A stretch of 64,000 nt of DNA from Melanopsichium pennsylvanicum (Eukaryota > Basidiomycota > Ustilaginomycetes > Ustilaginales): NCBI GenBank assembly GCA_900208305.1, contig OAPG01000014.1:558001-622000 (forward strand), read 5' to 3'. A program made the translations under genes and the position numbers. The first letter of the stretch is position 1. Each line of letters starts with the position of its first letter. The notes below the pieces were generated by a model, which was given only the letters and a program-made list of their open reading frames with translations, searched no databases and was not told where the DNA came from. Of this stretch, positions 1 to 10,224 are shown piece by piece.

Positions 1-985
1 CTCCTTCCGCAATCTCAACTTTTTTTTTGTGGATCTAACCGAGCTCGCACCCCCCTCCTGCCCGCCATTTCTCCGGCATGATCACAATGTAAGCGAACAT
101 ACACAATGAAAGAGAGAGACTGTATACGTATTTGTTTGTTCTTCCAGGATCTCTTACCTTCTTTCACCCTCAAGCAATGTATGGAACCCGAGAAGGGTGG
201 GACGATCATCTCCGCCTCCGGTGAGACCAAGGCACACACAACACGGTGTGGTCACCGAACATGTTATTGTACTGCCGACTAGAACGGTCAATTTCCTCGG
301 CCCTCCCCACTATCCACACCATGCGTAGCCGGCCAGCCACCATGACCTCTTCTCACACGCTTTATTGTCGATGCCTCTCAATGTACTGTGCATCAATGCT
401 ACGGTGTAGGGGTCGAAGGATGGAATAACACAACAGGAGAGCGGAAGCTGATGGATACTGAGAGAAGGTGAAAAGGCACTGGGATGGTGCAGTTCTGGTA
501 GCTTTTCGAGTCACGTTGCTGTGCGCGAGCCCATACGTGACAGCTACCACTTACCGCAAATGTTACGAGCCTGGTGTCATTTTGAGGCGTGCTGCGGCGA
601 CCCACATTGTCACAGATTCCTCCGGAAATCACCCCCCGTTATGACTCCGGTCAAGAACGCCATTCATAGTTCCGGTTGTGGTACTCGTCAGACCCTTGAT
701 GCGACTGAGCTATATAATTCTCGTCTCGATCGAGCCTATCGCTGTCCGCAGACTTGTATAGCATCCTCCGTGGCACCGTCTCCTTTTCGCTTCTAAAAGG
801 AAAAGACCAGCTCTTTCCCTACTGCACCGTGAACTACACCTGTCGACAACATCGCCACGACTCAGCGCCTTTCTGCCTCAACACAACACGCGTCAGGCAG
901 TCAACTCAGATCGACAGTATCACAACCACTCACTTTGCTGCTAATTGAATCCATCTTCGAGCTCATCACTATACTCGACACAAAC
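1..985. other. Intergenic / upstream region of the arrestin-like gene
   Basis: No convincing gene is visible. The short open frames here have no recognisable domain and overlap each other on both strands. The right-hand part is presumably promoter and leader of the gene starting at 986. Confidence 0.5.
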
Positions 986-2524
986 ATGGAGCTCTCAGTA
1001 GGTGTTCACTCGACGGATATCTTCCTCTTCCCATCCAAGAGGCAGCGCAACCAATCATCATCTGAGCCCTCCTCATCCTCTACCTCATCATCCTCAGCAA
1101 CAGTACTTCCGTCGTCATCATCGCCGTCGACAACGTCAGTCCCATCTTCGTTGTATGATGGTTCATCACCAGCATACTCCGAGGTTGAAGACATCACTAC
1201 CTTTAGCAGCAGCAGCAACAAGTTGTCCAACGATGACCATGCCATTTTGTATGCCTATGTCGACATCCGTATCCCCTTTCCCAATTCCTCTTCCTCCTGT
1301 ACCCCTTCCTGCATCCGTAATCGCCTCAAGAGTCTCACGCTCACACTGACTTCCCACGAAAATATCTCGTTCCCCCGTGGAGGCATGGAAGCAAACCGAA
1401 CCTTCCACAGCGAAAAGTCGCTCACGGAAGCGCTCGACATTGAGTACTTTGAACCGGGCAAGACTTACCGTTTCGAACAATCCTTCTTTATCGACCACAA
1501 CGCAGCACCCTTCCAACGTAGCAACTGGGGAATCAACAATCAACAGCTTGTAGCAAAGGCAACATTCCACGGATTGCTCACCAAAACCTTAACAGCCACC
1601 AAGAAAGTGTACTTTGTGGATTGCCAGAACGACGAGGGCAATGAGATGATTGTTTGGGACAAGGACGTTCGAACTCATGCCGACGGTATCGGCCCTTTTA
1701 GCTTGAGGAACAGATCAGAGGTGTTTACGGTAGGAGGATACCTTAGGACAAACTTTGACTTATTGAGTCCACTCGAGGGGGTGAGCGTCGTTGGCATTCG
1801 AGGATTCGTGGAGCAGCGGACAAGGTTGACGTCGAGGAAAGAGAGGAAAGGGTACGCTGAGACGGTCCTACCCAAAAAGGTGCAGTTTCTCAAACTCGAT
1901 AGGCACCAAGTTGATGAGCTGTTCAAGACGAAAAAGTTGGAGGGTGGCGGAGAAGGCATCAGTCCGGACGGCGAGTGCTACCCATCACTCCAAGTCGTGT
2001 CACGTATCCCGAATGACAACGAAGTTCGACCAAGTACAGTTGAAGGCAATGACGCCGCAATACGTTTCACAAATTTCATCACGTACGAAATTGACTTCAT
2101 CGACGGAGAATACCGATCTTCAGACTCGAAAGCGAAAAGCGAACAAGAGTTGATCTACATCGACAACCAAATGATGAAGCGATTTCACGTATCCATACCT
2201 ATCTTCCTCAACTCGTGCGGTTGTCGACCAGACTCGCTCAACCTTCCATCGTACGCATGCGAAGACCCTATGCCTGCATCATGCATAGAGGAAAGAAAGG
2301 CAGAGTTGGAGGCGCTACATGATAAACAAACCGATCCTTCTGCTTTCCCTTGCATCTGCACTTTTACGCTCGAAAGTTTGCTCGAGGTCGAAAAGAAAAC
2401 TCAAGGTGCTACGCCCAGCTGCTCTCCTCCTGCTGAAGCGATCGAACCCTTGCCAAGGTACAAATCATTCGAATCACGACGTCAACACACAAATTCACAG
2501 CGAAAGCGCACATCAATGTCTTAA
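986..2524 (+). CDS. Arrestin-like fold protein (putative)
   Basis: A single-exon frame of 512 residues. The ATG at 986 is preferred over an in-frame ATG at 935, which would only add a short hydrophobic leader. A serine-rich stretch (about residues 20-75) is followed by a beta-rich region. In it, segments such as HAILYAYVDIRIPFP, ISFPRGGMEANRTFHSEK and FEPGKTYRFEQSFFID look like the two-lobed arrestin N/C sandwich, where ligand is bound between beta-sheets. Fungal arrestin-related proteins usually act as ubiquitin-ligase adaptors for membrane transporters. I see no clear PPxY ligase-binding motif, so that role is only inferred. The fold assignment rests on general pattern and is moderate; a conserved fungal protein of unknown role is the alternative. 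Confidence 0.55.
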   Translation: MELSVGVHSTDIFLFPSKRQRNQSSSEPSSSSTSSSSATVLPSSSSPSTTSVPSSLYDGSSPAYSEVEDITTFSSSSNKLSNDDHAILYAYVDIRIPFPNSSSSCTPSCIRNRLKSLTLTLTSHENISFPRGGMEANRTFHSEKSLTEALDIEYFEPGKTYRFEQSFFIDHNAAPFQRSNWGINNQQLVAKATFHGLLTKTLTATKKVYFVDCQNDEGNEMIVWDKDVRTHADGIGPFSLRNRSEVFTVGGYLRTNFDLLSPLEGVSVVGIRGFVEQRTRLTSRKERKGYAETVLPKKVQFLKLDRHQVDELFKTKKLEGGGEGISPDGECYPSLQVVSRIPNDNEVRPSTVEGNDAAIRFTNFITYEIDFIDGEYRSSDSKAKSEQELIYIDNQMMKRFHVSIPIFLNSCGCRPDSLNLPSYACEDPMPASCIEERKAELEALHDKQTDPSAFPCICTFTLESLLEVEKKTQGATPSCSPPAEAIEPLPRYKSFESRRQHTNSQRKRTSMS

Positions 2525-2580
2525 TTTAATTGTAGCCACTCATTGTACTCGTATTCGGCTCTTGCGATACCCAAATCAAC

Positions 2581-3957
2581 TCATCCGACAAGTTGATTTA
2601 CACTCAACCAAGCACGGGAATTTTTCTTGTGTGTGTATGGAAATTGGTAGCGCTGCTGCGGCAGATGGCACACCATTTGAGCCTCTCTTTCTTCGTGGTT
2701 CATCTTGCATTCGCGGTTTCCAAGCTTGAAATACCCCGGAATTGCTTGCAGTTCGCACGGATCGCAGCGGCCACTGTCGATGGCAGCTGTTTCAACCAAG
2801 GAAATGGCGCAGAGTTCCATCTTTGCGCGTTCAGATTTGGGCAAAGCCAGGTCTCAGAATGGGATTGTCCAGCGTTGGAGCATGGATCGTATTCCAGTCT
2901 GCTCCGACCATGACGCCCGTATTTTCGTCCCTTACTGAAGAGTCGATATGAGAGAGCTCTGGATCATCCGAGTTCCAGAAGTCTCTGCGTTCGTTGTCAG
3001 TCGGTGGGACGTGGATGCTCCAGATACGGAGCACACGAATCTGCTGACCCATTGCTGCTTCCGAATCTGGCAGTGTCACGTCCTTCGTTCGGGTTGGTGC
3101 CAGCAGTGTAGATAAGAACCACCAGCTTGTTTGCTGGAACGCGGATTTCACTGCCGGGGAGGGAATGCATTTCAGCCCAGATGTCATGAATGCGGCAATA
3201 GCGCATAAGGAAGACGGCGATGGTCTTTGCAAGGTAGCGAGGCTCCTCATCTATCGGAAAAGTGAGATTTCGACAACCATGGCTGTGCGAGGCAAGGCTG
3301 GGCCAACGAGATGGCGCTGTCGGGGGCGTGACGATGAGCGGCGTGATCAGAAAGCGGTAAGCATTAGCCGACGGCAGAAAACCAGTGCGCTTGGGCCCTT
3401 TGGCTGAGTCGGGGGGCTTTGGGAGCTGCGTGTGGCTGGGCCGCAAAGGCAGGTAATGAGGCTTGTTCGCAATCAGGCGGCGCTTGGGCGTCAGGCGAGC
3501 CTCTGATGGCAACATCAAACGTCCAGTGAGGGTGTTGGTCTTGCCTTTGCTTGATGCAGGGGCTTCCCAACTTTGCTTTATAGTTGAATGATGCCGAAAA
3601 AAAAGGCCGAAATCCGTCGAGAAACGGTAAAGATGTCCAGTTGTATGTTGAAAGGTCGAATTGTGCGTTACTTGTCGAGTAGACGTCGTTGAGGTGTTGT
3701 CATTGTCATGTTGGGGTGCGCAGAAGATTGTCTGGTCGATGCTGTTTTGTGAAAAAAAGGCGAGAGTTTAATGCTTTCAGGACGTCTTAGGTGGCAGTTC
3801 CTGACGGGTGTCAAAAACCATCATCTCAAAACCCTGAATTTGCCATTACTCTGTCATTTACTGATCGATCTTGCTCCAAATTTGATGAGGGAAAAACCCT
3901 CATCATTCCGCGTTTTGAATTCTGTCAAAAAATCGCAAAAAGAACGTGAGTGATGTC
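2581..3957 (-). mobile_element. LINE (non-LTR retrotransposon) relic, copy A: 5' region plus endonuclease
   Basis: The minus strand carries a 5' region (about 3957 down to 3290) that is clearly related to the 5' region of copy B at about 6270-5590. Both contain the block GGCAGTTCCTGACGGGTGTC. It is followed by a decayed endonuclease domain (see 2831-3250). There is no reverse transcriptase and no 3' tail, so the copy is truncated close to the 3' end of the arrestin-like gene. The edges are estimated by eye. Confidence 0.6.
2831..3250 (-). pseudogene. LINE endonuclease (APE-type EEP) domain fragment
   Basis: The translated minus strand reads like the middle of a LINE apurinic-type endonuclease. 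WSIHVPPTDNERRDFWNS matches the usual 'Y.P...R..FW' block, and VMVGADWNTIHAPTLDNP matches the conserved 'GDFN....D' metal/catalytic block. The frame stops at 2831. A shifted frame (2581-2844) continues with a piece resembling the 'SRLDRIYV' end of the domain, so a frameshift and truncation are likely. The normal role would be target-site nicking for reverse transcription. It is almost certainly non-functional here. Confidence 0.6.
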
Positions 3958-4373
3958 TTTTTTTTTTTTAAATTTTTATAGCAGGCCTTTTTGGCCTTAT
4001 TTTACTACGAGCATTTGAGAGAAGAAACAAAAACTACAACGAAACCAAAATTCCTCGGCCAGCGTCGAACTACTATATCTGCGAAGCCGTCTAGCATTGA
4101 GTCCCCGAAGGGATGACTTCCCGGTCAAGTGAGCGAGAGAGCCGAAAACAATGCCTTTCGTACTCCACTGATCCAGCAGCAGACCAAAGGTCGAGGATGG
4201 GAAAAGAGAAGGGAATCTGGGGGGAGAGAGCGTGCAGGCGAGATCAGGGCAGAAGGGATGATCAGGAACGGAACATGAGCCAAATGAATTTAGTTTGGTT
4301 AGTAAGAGGGTAAGCAACTTGAGAACTGGAGCATTGTTACGAGTCAGTCGGAAATCGGTCAAGGGAACTCTTG

Positions 4374-5399
4374 TTAGGGGATTTGAACCGTTGCAGTTGA
4401 TGCAGACGTTGAGGCCATGGCCGTGGTTGTGTTATGCGCAGTTGATGCGTTGTTCGACATGAGGTGGAAGTTGAGAGTACCTCCGACCTCTCGAAGGAGG
4501 GTTCCGCCCTCGACCCATCGCTGGGCAAAAGCAGTTCGCTTACTGATTGCACATTTATCGTATGCATCAGAGATGGTCTTACAGACAAGGGCACCATGAT
4601 CTGCCGCAAAGTTGATAAATTCGAGCCTCGGGTTGTGGTCGTTCTCGAGTCCTAGGGTAATAGCAACCTTTCGCCGTTTGACCATTAGATGAATAGCTGT
4701 GTCGCGCCAGAGCAAAAGTCGAGCACGTAGTCGGACCGGGCACTTGATATTAGGCCAACCCAGCACTATGTTGCGGAGGTCCAAGGGCACTGAAGGTCCA
4801 TTCACCATCTTCCGCAGAGTCGGCATGATCGACTTCCACGCCTTGTTCGCCTGTTCGCTTTCCACAAAGCCATGTGCCGCTGAGTCTTTGGGTCCAGCGC
4901 AAAGCATGCATGGGGCGACACCGAGAACGTGTTCGATTTCGTAAGCGTCTGCTGTCGGCGCTTCTGCAGGTAGCTCTTGCGTAATATTGGCTGATTCACG
5001 TCGAGGAGCATTGAAGAATTCTTCACGCGGAGCTAAGGTCGTGTCTTCGAGCGTAGCATAGCTAGTCAGACGCCATTGTTGCTGTGGCTTCTGGGCCAAC
5101 CACGTTCGCCGCTGTAAGAAAAGATAGACATCCGATTGCGGTTCTGATGCCAGTATGTTTCCCTTTACTTGCCAATCCCATACTTGCTTCCATTCAGCCT
5201 CTCCAGCTTCGAAACTCCAGTCAGGGATGATGATCTTGTCCAAATGTGCCACTGCGACGAGCTGCCCAGACATGTTTGCCTGTGACAATGGTGGTAAAGG
5301 AGTCAGGGTCGGGCTCCATGTAAAGAGCAGCTGCTGCCTCAGCTTCGGCTCCGCTGGAAACAGGGCTTGCAAGAGCGGCGGAACCGGAGAGTCGGACAT
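4374..5399 (-). pseudogene. C-terminal LINE polyprotein fragment with zinc-knuckle remnant
   Basis: An open frame (341 codons from the ATG at 5399, still open upstream to 5954) covers the region after the reverse transcriptase in LINE ORF2-like proteins. It contains CMLCAGPKDSAAHGFVES, a C-x2-C-x7-H-x4-C-type knuckle in which the last cysteine is replaced by serine. Helical Trp/Leu-rich text follows, as in zf-RVT regions (NKAWKSIMPTL). With no reverse transcriptase and the damaged knuckle, mobility is excluded. The frame is nevertheless intact over more than 500 codons, so a recent deletion or a co-opted protein cannot be ruled out. Confidence 0.5.
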
Positions 5400-6258
5400 C
5401 CTGAGAAGACATGAGTGCGGCTTGGTTGAGTGTACAGTTCGAAGGATGTTTGGATGCGGAATAGTATGGTAAAGCAGGGACGATCGAGTTGGGTCAAATG
5501 GGATGGTGCGAGAGATGAGGAGTGTAGTAGCCCCCTCTAGAGATGAGATTGGGCGGAACAACCTTGTGATTGTCCACCAGTGACACAAAGGGGTGGCACT
5601 GCCAGGCACTGGACGAGTCGGGAGCGGCGAGACGAGTGGGGTGGCGGTCTTCATAAGAGGGGAGGGCAGAATTCCTCGGTGCTTGGGCCTCATGGCTGTG
5701 CTTCTCGAGCGTTGGAAATGTGTGTGAATGTGCAGCGGGGCCGTGGGCGGGCGATTTCTGTAGTTTTGGGGTGACCTGGAAAGGGCTTTGTCGCGATCAG
5801 GGGCTGGCCGGCTACCAGCTGACGAAGTTTTGGCTCTATCAAAGGGCCTGTAGTGGTGCTGGTTTTGCCATTGCTTGGTGCAAGGGCTCCCCAACGTCGC
5901 TCGAGTGTCGATGGTTGCCGAAAAAACGACGGAAATCTGTCGAAAATTGATCATTTTGTGCCAAAGTTGTTTTTGAAAATCGAAGGTGTCGCAACGGAGC
6001 GAGTAGATGTCGTAAAGGGTTCAATGCTGGGATGGCGGCCTGCCTGAAGGATGCTCGGAGCGGTTGCCTTAGGGTTGCGAGGTATGGTGTCTATTGCGAT
6101 TGGAGGTTTGCAGATGGCAGTTCCTGACGGGTGTCAAAACCACCATCCCAAAAAACCTTAAAACGCCATTACTCTGCCATTTCCTGATCGATCTTGTTCC
6201 AAATTTGGTGAGGGCAAGCCCCTCAGAATTCCGCGTTCGTGATGGCCAAAAAATTGGC

Positions 6259-6265
6259 AAAAAAA
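6259..6265 (-). terminator. Pol III terminator of tRNA-Gln
   Basis: Seven consecutive A on the plus strand, that is T7 on the minus strand, 13 bases after the tRNA 3' end. This is the normal RNA polymerase III stop signal. Confidence 0.7.
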
Positions 6266-6277
6266 TCGCCGAGGCGA

Positions 6278-6382
6278 AGGTCGTACCGGGATTCGAACCC
6301 GGGGCAAGAGAAATTCGGACTGCAGGTCAAGGGGCCTGACTCTTGTCAAAATCTCCTAAGTTGACCACTACTCCATACAACC
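6278..6382 (-). tRNA. tRNA-Gln (anticodon UUG) with a 33-nt intron
   Basis: The minus strand folds into a full cloverleaf. Acceptor GGTTGTA pairs with TACGACC (one G-U), discriminator T at 6278. The D stem is GAGT/ACTT, the anticodon stem GGAGA/TCTCT, the loop TTTTGAT, and the T arm CCGGG-TTCGAAT-CCCGG. The anticodon is TTG at 6349-6347. A 33-nt intron (6345-6313) sits at the canonical position after base 37. The spliced length is 72. The LINE copy B 5' end lies immediately downstream. Confidence 0.93.
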
Positions 6383-9141
6383 CCTTTTGACAATGGCGGT
6401 TTAAATATGATAAATATACACCTATAAAATTTGTAGGAGCTCAGTGCATATTTTCTCAAGAAAAAGTTGAAACTTATGTCAGCTCTGTCAGCAGCAGTAC
6501 GTTTGAGGGGGTGTTGAGCTTTCTCGTCGCAATCTATCCAGGACAGACCACGACACATGCACAAATACTGAGAGGTGAAGGGTGAGGAAGTGTTGCAGGG
6601 CTTGGCACGGCCGAAGCATTGAGGCATGCTGAGGCGTGGTCGTGGAATGGCGGAGAAGGTGGCAGCAGTCTAGAATGAAAGAGGGTTCAAAGGGTCTGCG
6701 GGCATCATGCGGGTGTGGCTACTGAGTAGGGACGAAAACGAGTGTCATATAGGTGCATGAGCTCATATGCGTTATGGCATTTCGGAGAATTCAAGAAATT
6801 CGTGGCTTTGTGTACGCGACGACTGCTTAAGACTATATTGTGACTTACTGTACTGTACAGTCTCGCTGGCACACGCGACCTTCTAAATCAATCGAGCGGC
6901 GACTAATTGGATATGAATGGAAGGATCTAAGATAGAGTTTAGCCTGGTGATCAGAACCGACCCGACCTGGGCAGCGGTGGCGGTGGCGGAATTGCTAATT
7001 GGGACGGACGGATGCGGATACGGCGAAACGTCCACCGAATGTACTTGCGATACGGGCCAGGCCGGGCTCTCCACGTTGATCGGATAGTAGGATGCAAGGC
7101 TTATTGAGTGTGTGGGATGAGGAGCTTTAAAAATTCAACCAACGCAGATTGAAGTGGAAGCGAGGCAGCCTGACAGTCAGCTCACCGCAGAACGCACAAC
7201 GAACACCGCAGTTTTATGCACTGCGAAAGCACGCTCGAAGATAGGATAAGCTAGATTTTCGGAAACGCTCTGCCATCTGCAGATAGGAAAAGAAATCCAG
7301 CTCGGTTATCTTGCGCTAGCAAATATACGGTCCACCTTATCCGGCAATCAAGCCTCACGGCTCCTTCCCCCCCCACCCCACACTGCGATTGGAAGTGTCA
7401 CACCATCCGCTCTGCCCTTCAGAATGTAGATTCCGAATGTATGTACATGTTTAATCATGAATTTGTACCTTTCAAACTTAAGTTTGCAAATCTGTCAAAC
7501 TGGATGACTATCTTGCATGTCGAGAAATTCTGAGATGAAATTGGAGATCGACCATTACCACGCGTTGAGTTGAGGCCCCAAAATCAGGAAAATGGGCGAT
7601 CAACCAAGCTTGGCCGATGACCAACTCACCGCTCGATTGGCAGGGTGGAGATGGAATAAAGTGAAAAGTTCTCTCCTCCCTTTTTTTATTTTTATTGTTT
7701 ATTGTTCAATTTTTTTTTTATTATTTTCGAACAAATGCTCCGACAAGACGAATAGGATTTGCCGCGGACCGACCCGCGTGGAAGGTGAACAGTTTGCATT
7801 ATGTACTGAACTTTACGTGGAGATGAGTGCAAGGATGGTAAAGTAGTACATACTGTAATCTTACTGTATTGATAAATTTACTGTACTGTCGTGTGCCACA
7901 CAACAGTCGCATTTTCGGTGGTGACAAACATGCTGAAGTTTCCTGCAAAGTTTCGCTTGCAGACTCGGCATGATCGATGATGAACACAAGAAATTCGCCG
8001 GCAGATGACAACCAAGGCACGGAGAAACTCGTTCTGTATAAGTGAACATTGCGTCAACGATGATGATGAGGATGACGAACAAGAAGAAGAAGAAGAAGCA
8101 GAAGAAGAAAATGATGATGATCATCCAAACGAGTTGAGCAAATGCATGTGTCGCGATCAACGTAGCGTGATTGTAAAGATTCACAAATGACAGTCAGTCG
8201 ATCGTCCCGCAGTCCCGCAGTCCTGCTCCAAGCCCAAGCTTGTCCTTTACAGACCGGTCAAGTTGAGGTGAGCGCCAGCTGAAGAAATGCGGGACGAAGC
8301 TTGATGTTGCCAGTGTCCATCGTGTCGCCTTGGTCGTGCTTTCGGGTGAGCCGGTCAACTTGCAGGTGAAATGAGTGAGATCGGTAGAATACCGGAGAAA
8401 AAAGGAGCGAGAAAGGGGCTGACGTGGAGAGGAATGTGTTTGCTCGGCTTTGCTCATGCAATTCTATCGGAAAAAAAGGGTCAAGATTTCGAAAAAGCGG
8501 TCAATTACTGTACAGTTTGGAGTAGAGAGCAAGTGAGTGAAGCGCGTCAGTGGAACGTGTGGCTGCTATTGGCCCGCGATTGTTCGGTCGTGAGACTTGC
8601 AAACTTTTGAGGGAGCGTGGTGACGAATCGCGACAAAACGGAAAGAAAAGGCGAAACTTTGTTTTAGCGTGTCACCGTCTCGCTTCTCCTGCCTTTTTGT
8701 TGCTCGGCTGTGTTGCTTTCCCCGCGACCCGCGACTCCTTTCACCTCCTCCATGGAAATTTTCAAGAAAAAACAATTACAAAAGAAAGAACAAGAATGTT
8801 TCGAGCGGAATGCGAAAAATTGTTCAGCCCCACTTTGTCGGTCTCTTTTGGCTTGGTGCGCATGACCAGTAATTAGCTTGGAACCACGTTAAACCGAAAT
8901 CTTGCCGTCCGCCGATACCCCACACGCAACCAGATTGGCCAGGGGTCACACTGCCCATTTGCACGCCTGAGATTGGCCCTTGTTCATGCTAGCGAGTGCG
9001 GACCGCATCCTGCCACAGCCCGAAGCTCACGAATCGTTCCCTTACAGTTTGGCCCTCATATTGTCTTTGCTTATCGTGGACACATATATGTATTTGCTTG
9101 TACCTCTTCTCTTTCTTTCAAGCTGACTACGTTGCGGACTC

Positions 9142-9142
<1 letters not shown>
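6383..9142. other. Gene-poor interval
   Basis: About 2.8 kb with no frame showing a recognisable domain or convincing splice structure on either strand. It contains a GAT/GAA-type microsatellite at 8059-8122 and short homopolymer runs. It may hold regulatory DNA or decayed transposon sequence that I cannot identify. Confidence 0.5.
8059..8122. repeat. GAT/GAA trinucleotide microsatellite
   Basis: Interrupted runs of GAT and GAA triplets give an acidic (Asp/Glu) frame that is not a gene. Confidence 0.85.
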
Positions 9143-9197
<55 letters not shown>

Positions 9198-9205
9198 GAA
9201 GAGAG
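9143..9205. repeat. (GA)n microsatellite
   Basis: About 63 bases of GA dinucleotides with a few AAA interruptions. The Arg/Glu-rich frame it creates is an artefact. Confidence 0.95.
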
Positions 9206-10224
9206 TGGGGGTGAGCGGGGACAGAGCGTAAGTGGAGCCGGAGGGCGGTCGGAAGAAAATATGAATGAAAAACAATGGTGAATGTGATAGCAAGCAAGTT
9301 TTGCTCAGCTATCACATCGCGCCCACTCATAGTAAATGGCGTAACTGGCTCATCTCGCGCCCGCTTTTCCCCTCTTTCCCATCTTCACCTCGCCTTTTCG
9401 CCTTCTCCCCCCCCCGGCTTGGCAATTTGGTTCATTTTCTCTTTCTTCGTTTTGTTTTCCGAAATACGTGTAAGGCACAATTGCTCTAGACCGCAGTTCT
9501 CATTCTTATCGATAATTTTCCTCCTTATCCTGCTCGCCTCTTCTCCTCGGTTTAGCTCTTCTCCTCACTTTCCTAAACCGACGACCCGGATCCAGCCTTG
9601 GATGCTTAGTCCACTCAGCCTCTTTTGTTTTTTTTTTGGTCGCCCGCATCCATCCCTTCCGCAAATCGCGGACCGAATCCACATTTCACATTTTCTGCTC
9701 CCCCTCATCACATACTCTCAACCGCACGCAATCTGCAACCGCAACCGCAACCGCAAATCTCAACCATTCCATCCCCGTCCGACTCGCTTCCCAATCTTAC
9801 CCCGCTCTCCATCTCCATCTTCATCACTATCTCTGTTACTATCACTATCACTCTCATCAACCCTCCCTGACATCTTCTCCGTCCCTATCTCCACATTCAG
9901 TCGACTCTTCTTTGCACCTATCATCACTGTTCATCACTGTTCATCACCATTCATCACCATTCATCACCATTCATCACCATTCATTACCGTTTGCCAACAG
10001 TGTACAACATCAACTTTTGACCGTAATCTCCGACATCGCTCGACACATTGCTTACTAGCCTTGAACGGACAATAACTACTCGTTCTCAGTCGTGATCAGC
10101 AATTAGCGGTCTACACTGCACTGCTGCATTCGATCATCACTTCGCCCAGGTAAAGAGTTTCTCCTTCTCACATCTTTTGCCGTCTTTCAGCGCTCCGGCA
10201 TCGTTCAAATCAGCGCTCTCAACA
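9206..10224 (+). promoter_or_regulatory. Promoter and long pyrimidine-rich leader of the Mig1-type gene
   Basis: About 1 kb strongly enriched in C and T, typical of fungal promoters and leaders. It includes a tandem decamer at 9921-9990. A GT at 10150-10151 and a pyrimidine-AG at 10189-10190 could bound a 41-nt leader intron, which is short and unproven. Confidence 0.45.
9921..9990 (+). repeat. Tandem decamer repeat, seven copies
   Basis: Seven successive copies of a 10-mer of the form TCATCACYRT (the last copy is degenerate) sit about 240 bases upstream of the Mig1-type start codon. Confidence 0.9.

Larger units (their letters stand above)
3958..6270 (-). mobile_element. LINE relic, copy B: 5' region fused to the 3'-terminal ORF part, with poly(A)-like tail
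   Basis: On the minus strand the copy starts beside tRNA-Gln at about 6270 with the same 5' region as copy A. It then runs into a long open frame encoding the C-terminal part of a LINE polyprotein. It ends in a 12-base T run at 3958-3969 on the plus strand, which reads as a poly(A) tail on the minus strand. The endonuclease and reverse transcriptase are missing, so an internal deletion probably joined the two ends somewhere between about 5590 and 5250. Copy A begins directly beyond the tail, giving a head-to-tail pair. Confidence 0.6.

Noticed and set aside
9143..9330. Arg/Glu- or Ser/Leu-rich frames near 9.1-9.3 kb
   Set aside because: They are translations of the (GA)n microsatellite on both strands.
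9275..10075. 266-codon frame upstream of the Mig1-type gene
   Set aside because: Ser/Pro/His/Phe-rich text from a pyrimidine-rich leader; no domain or start context.
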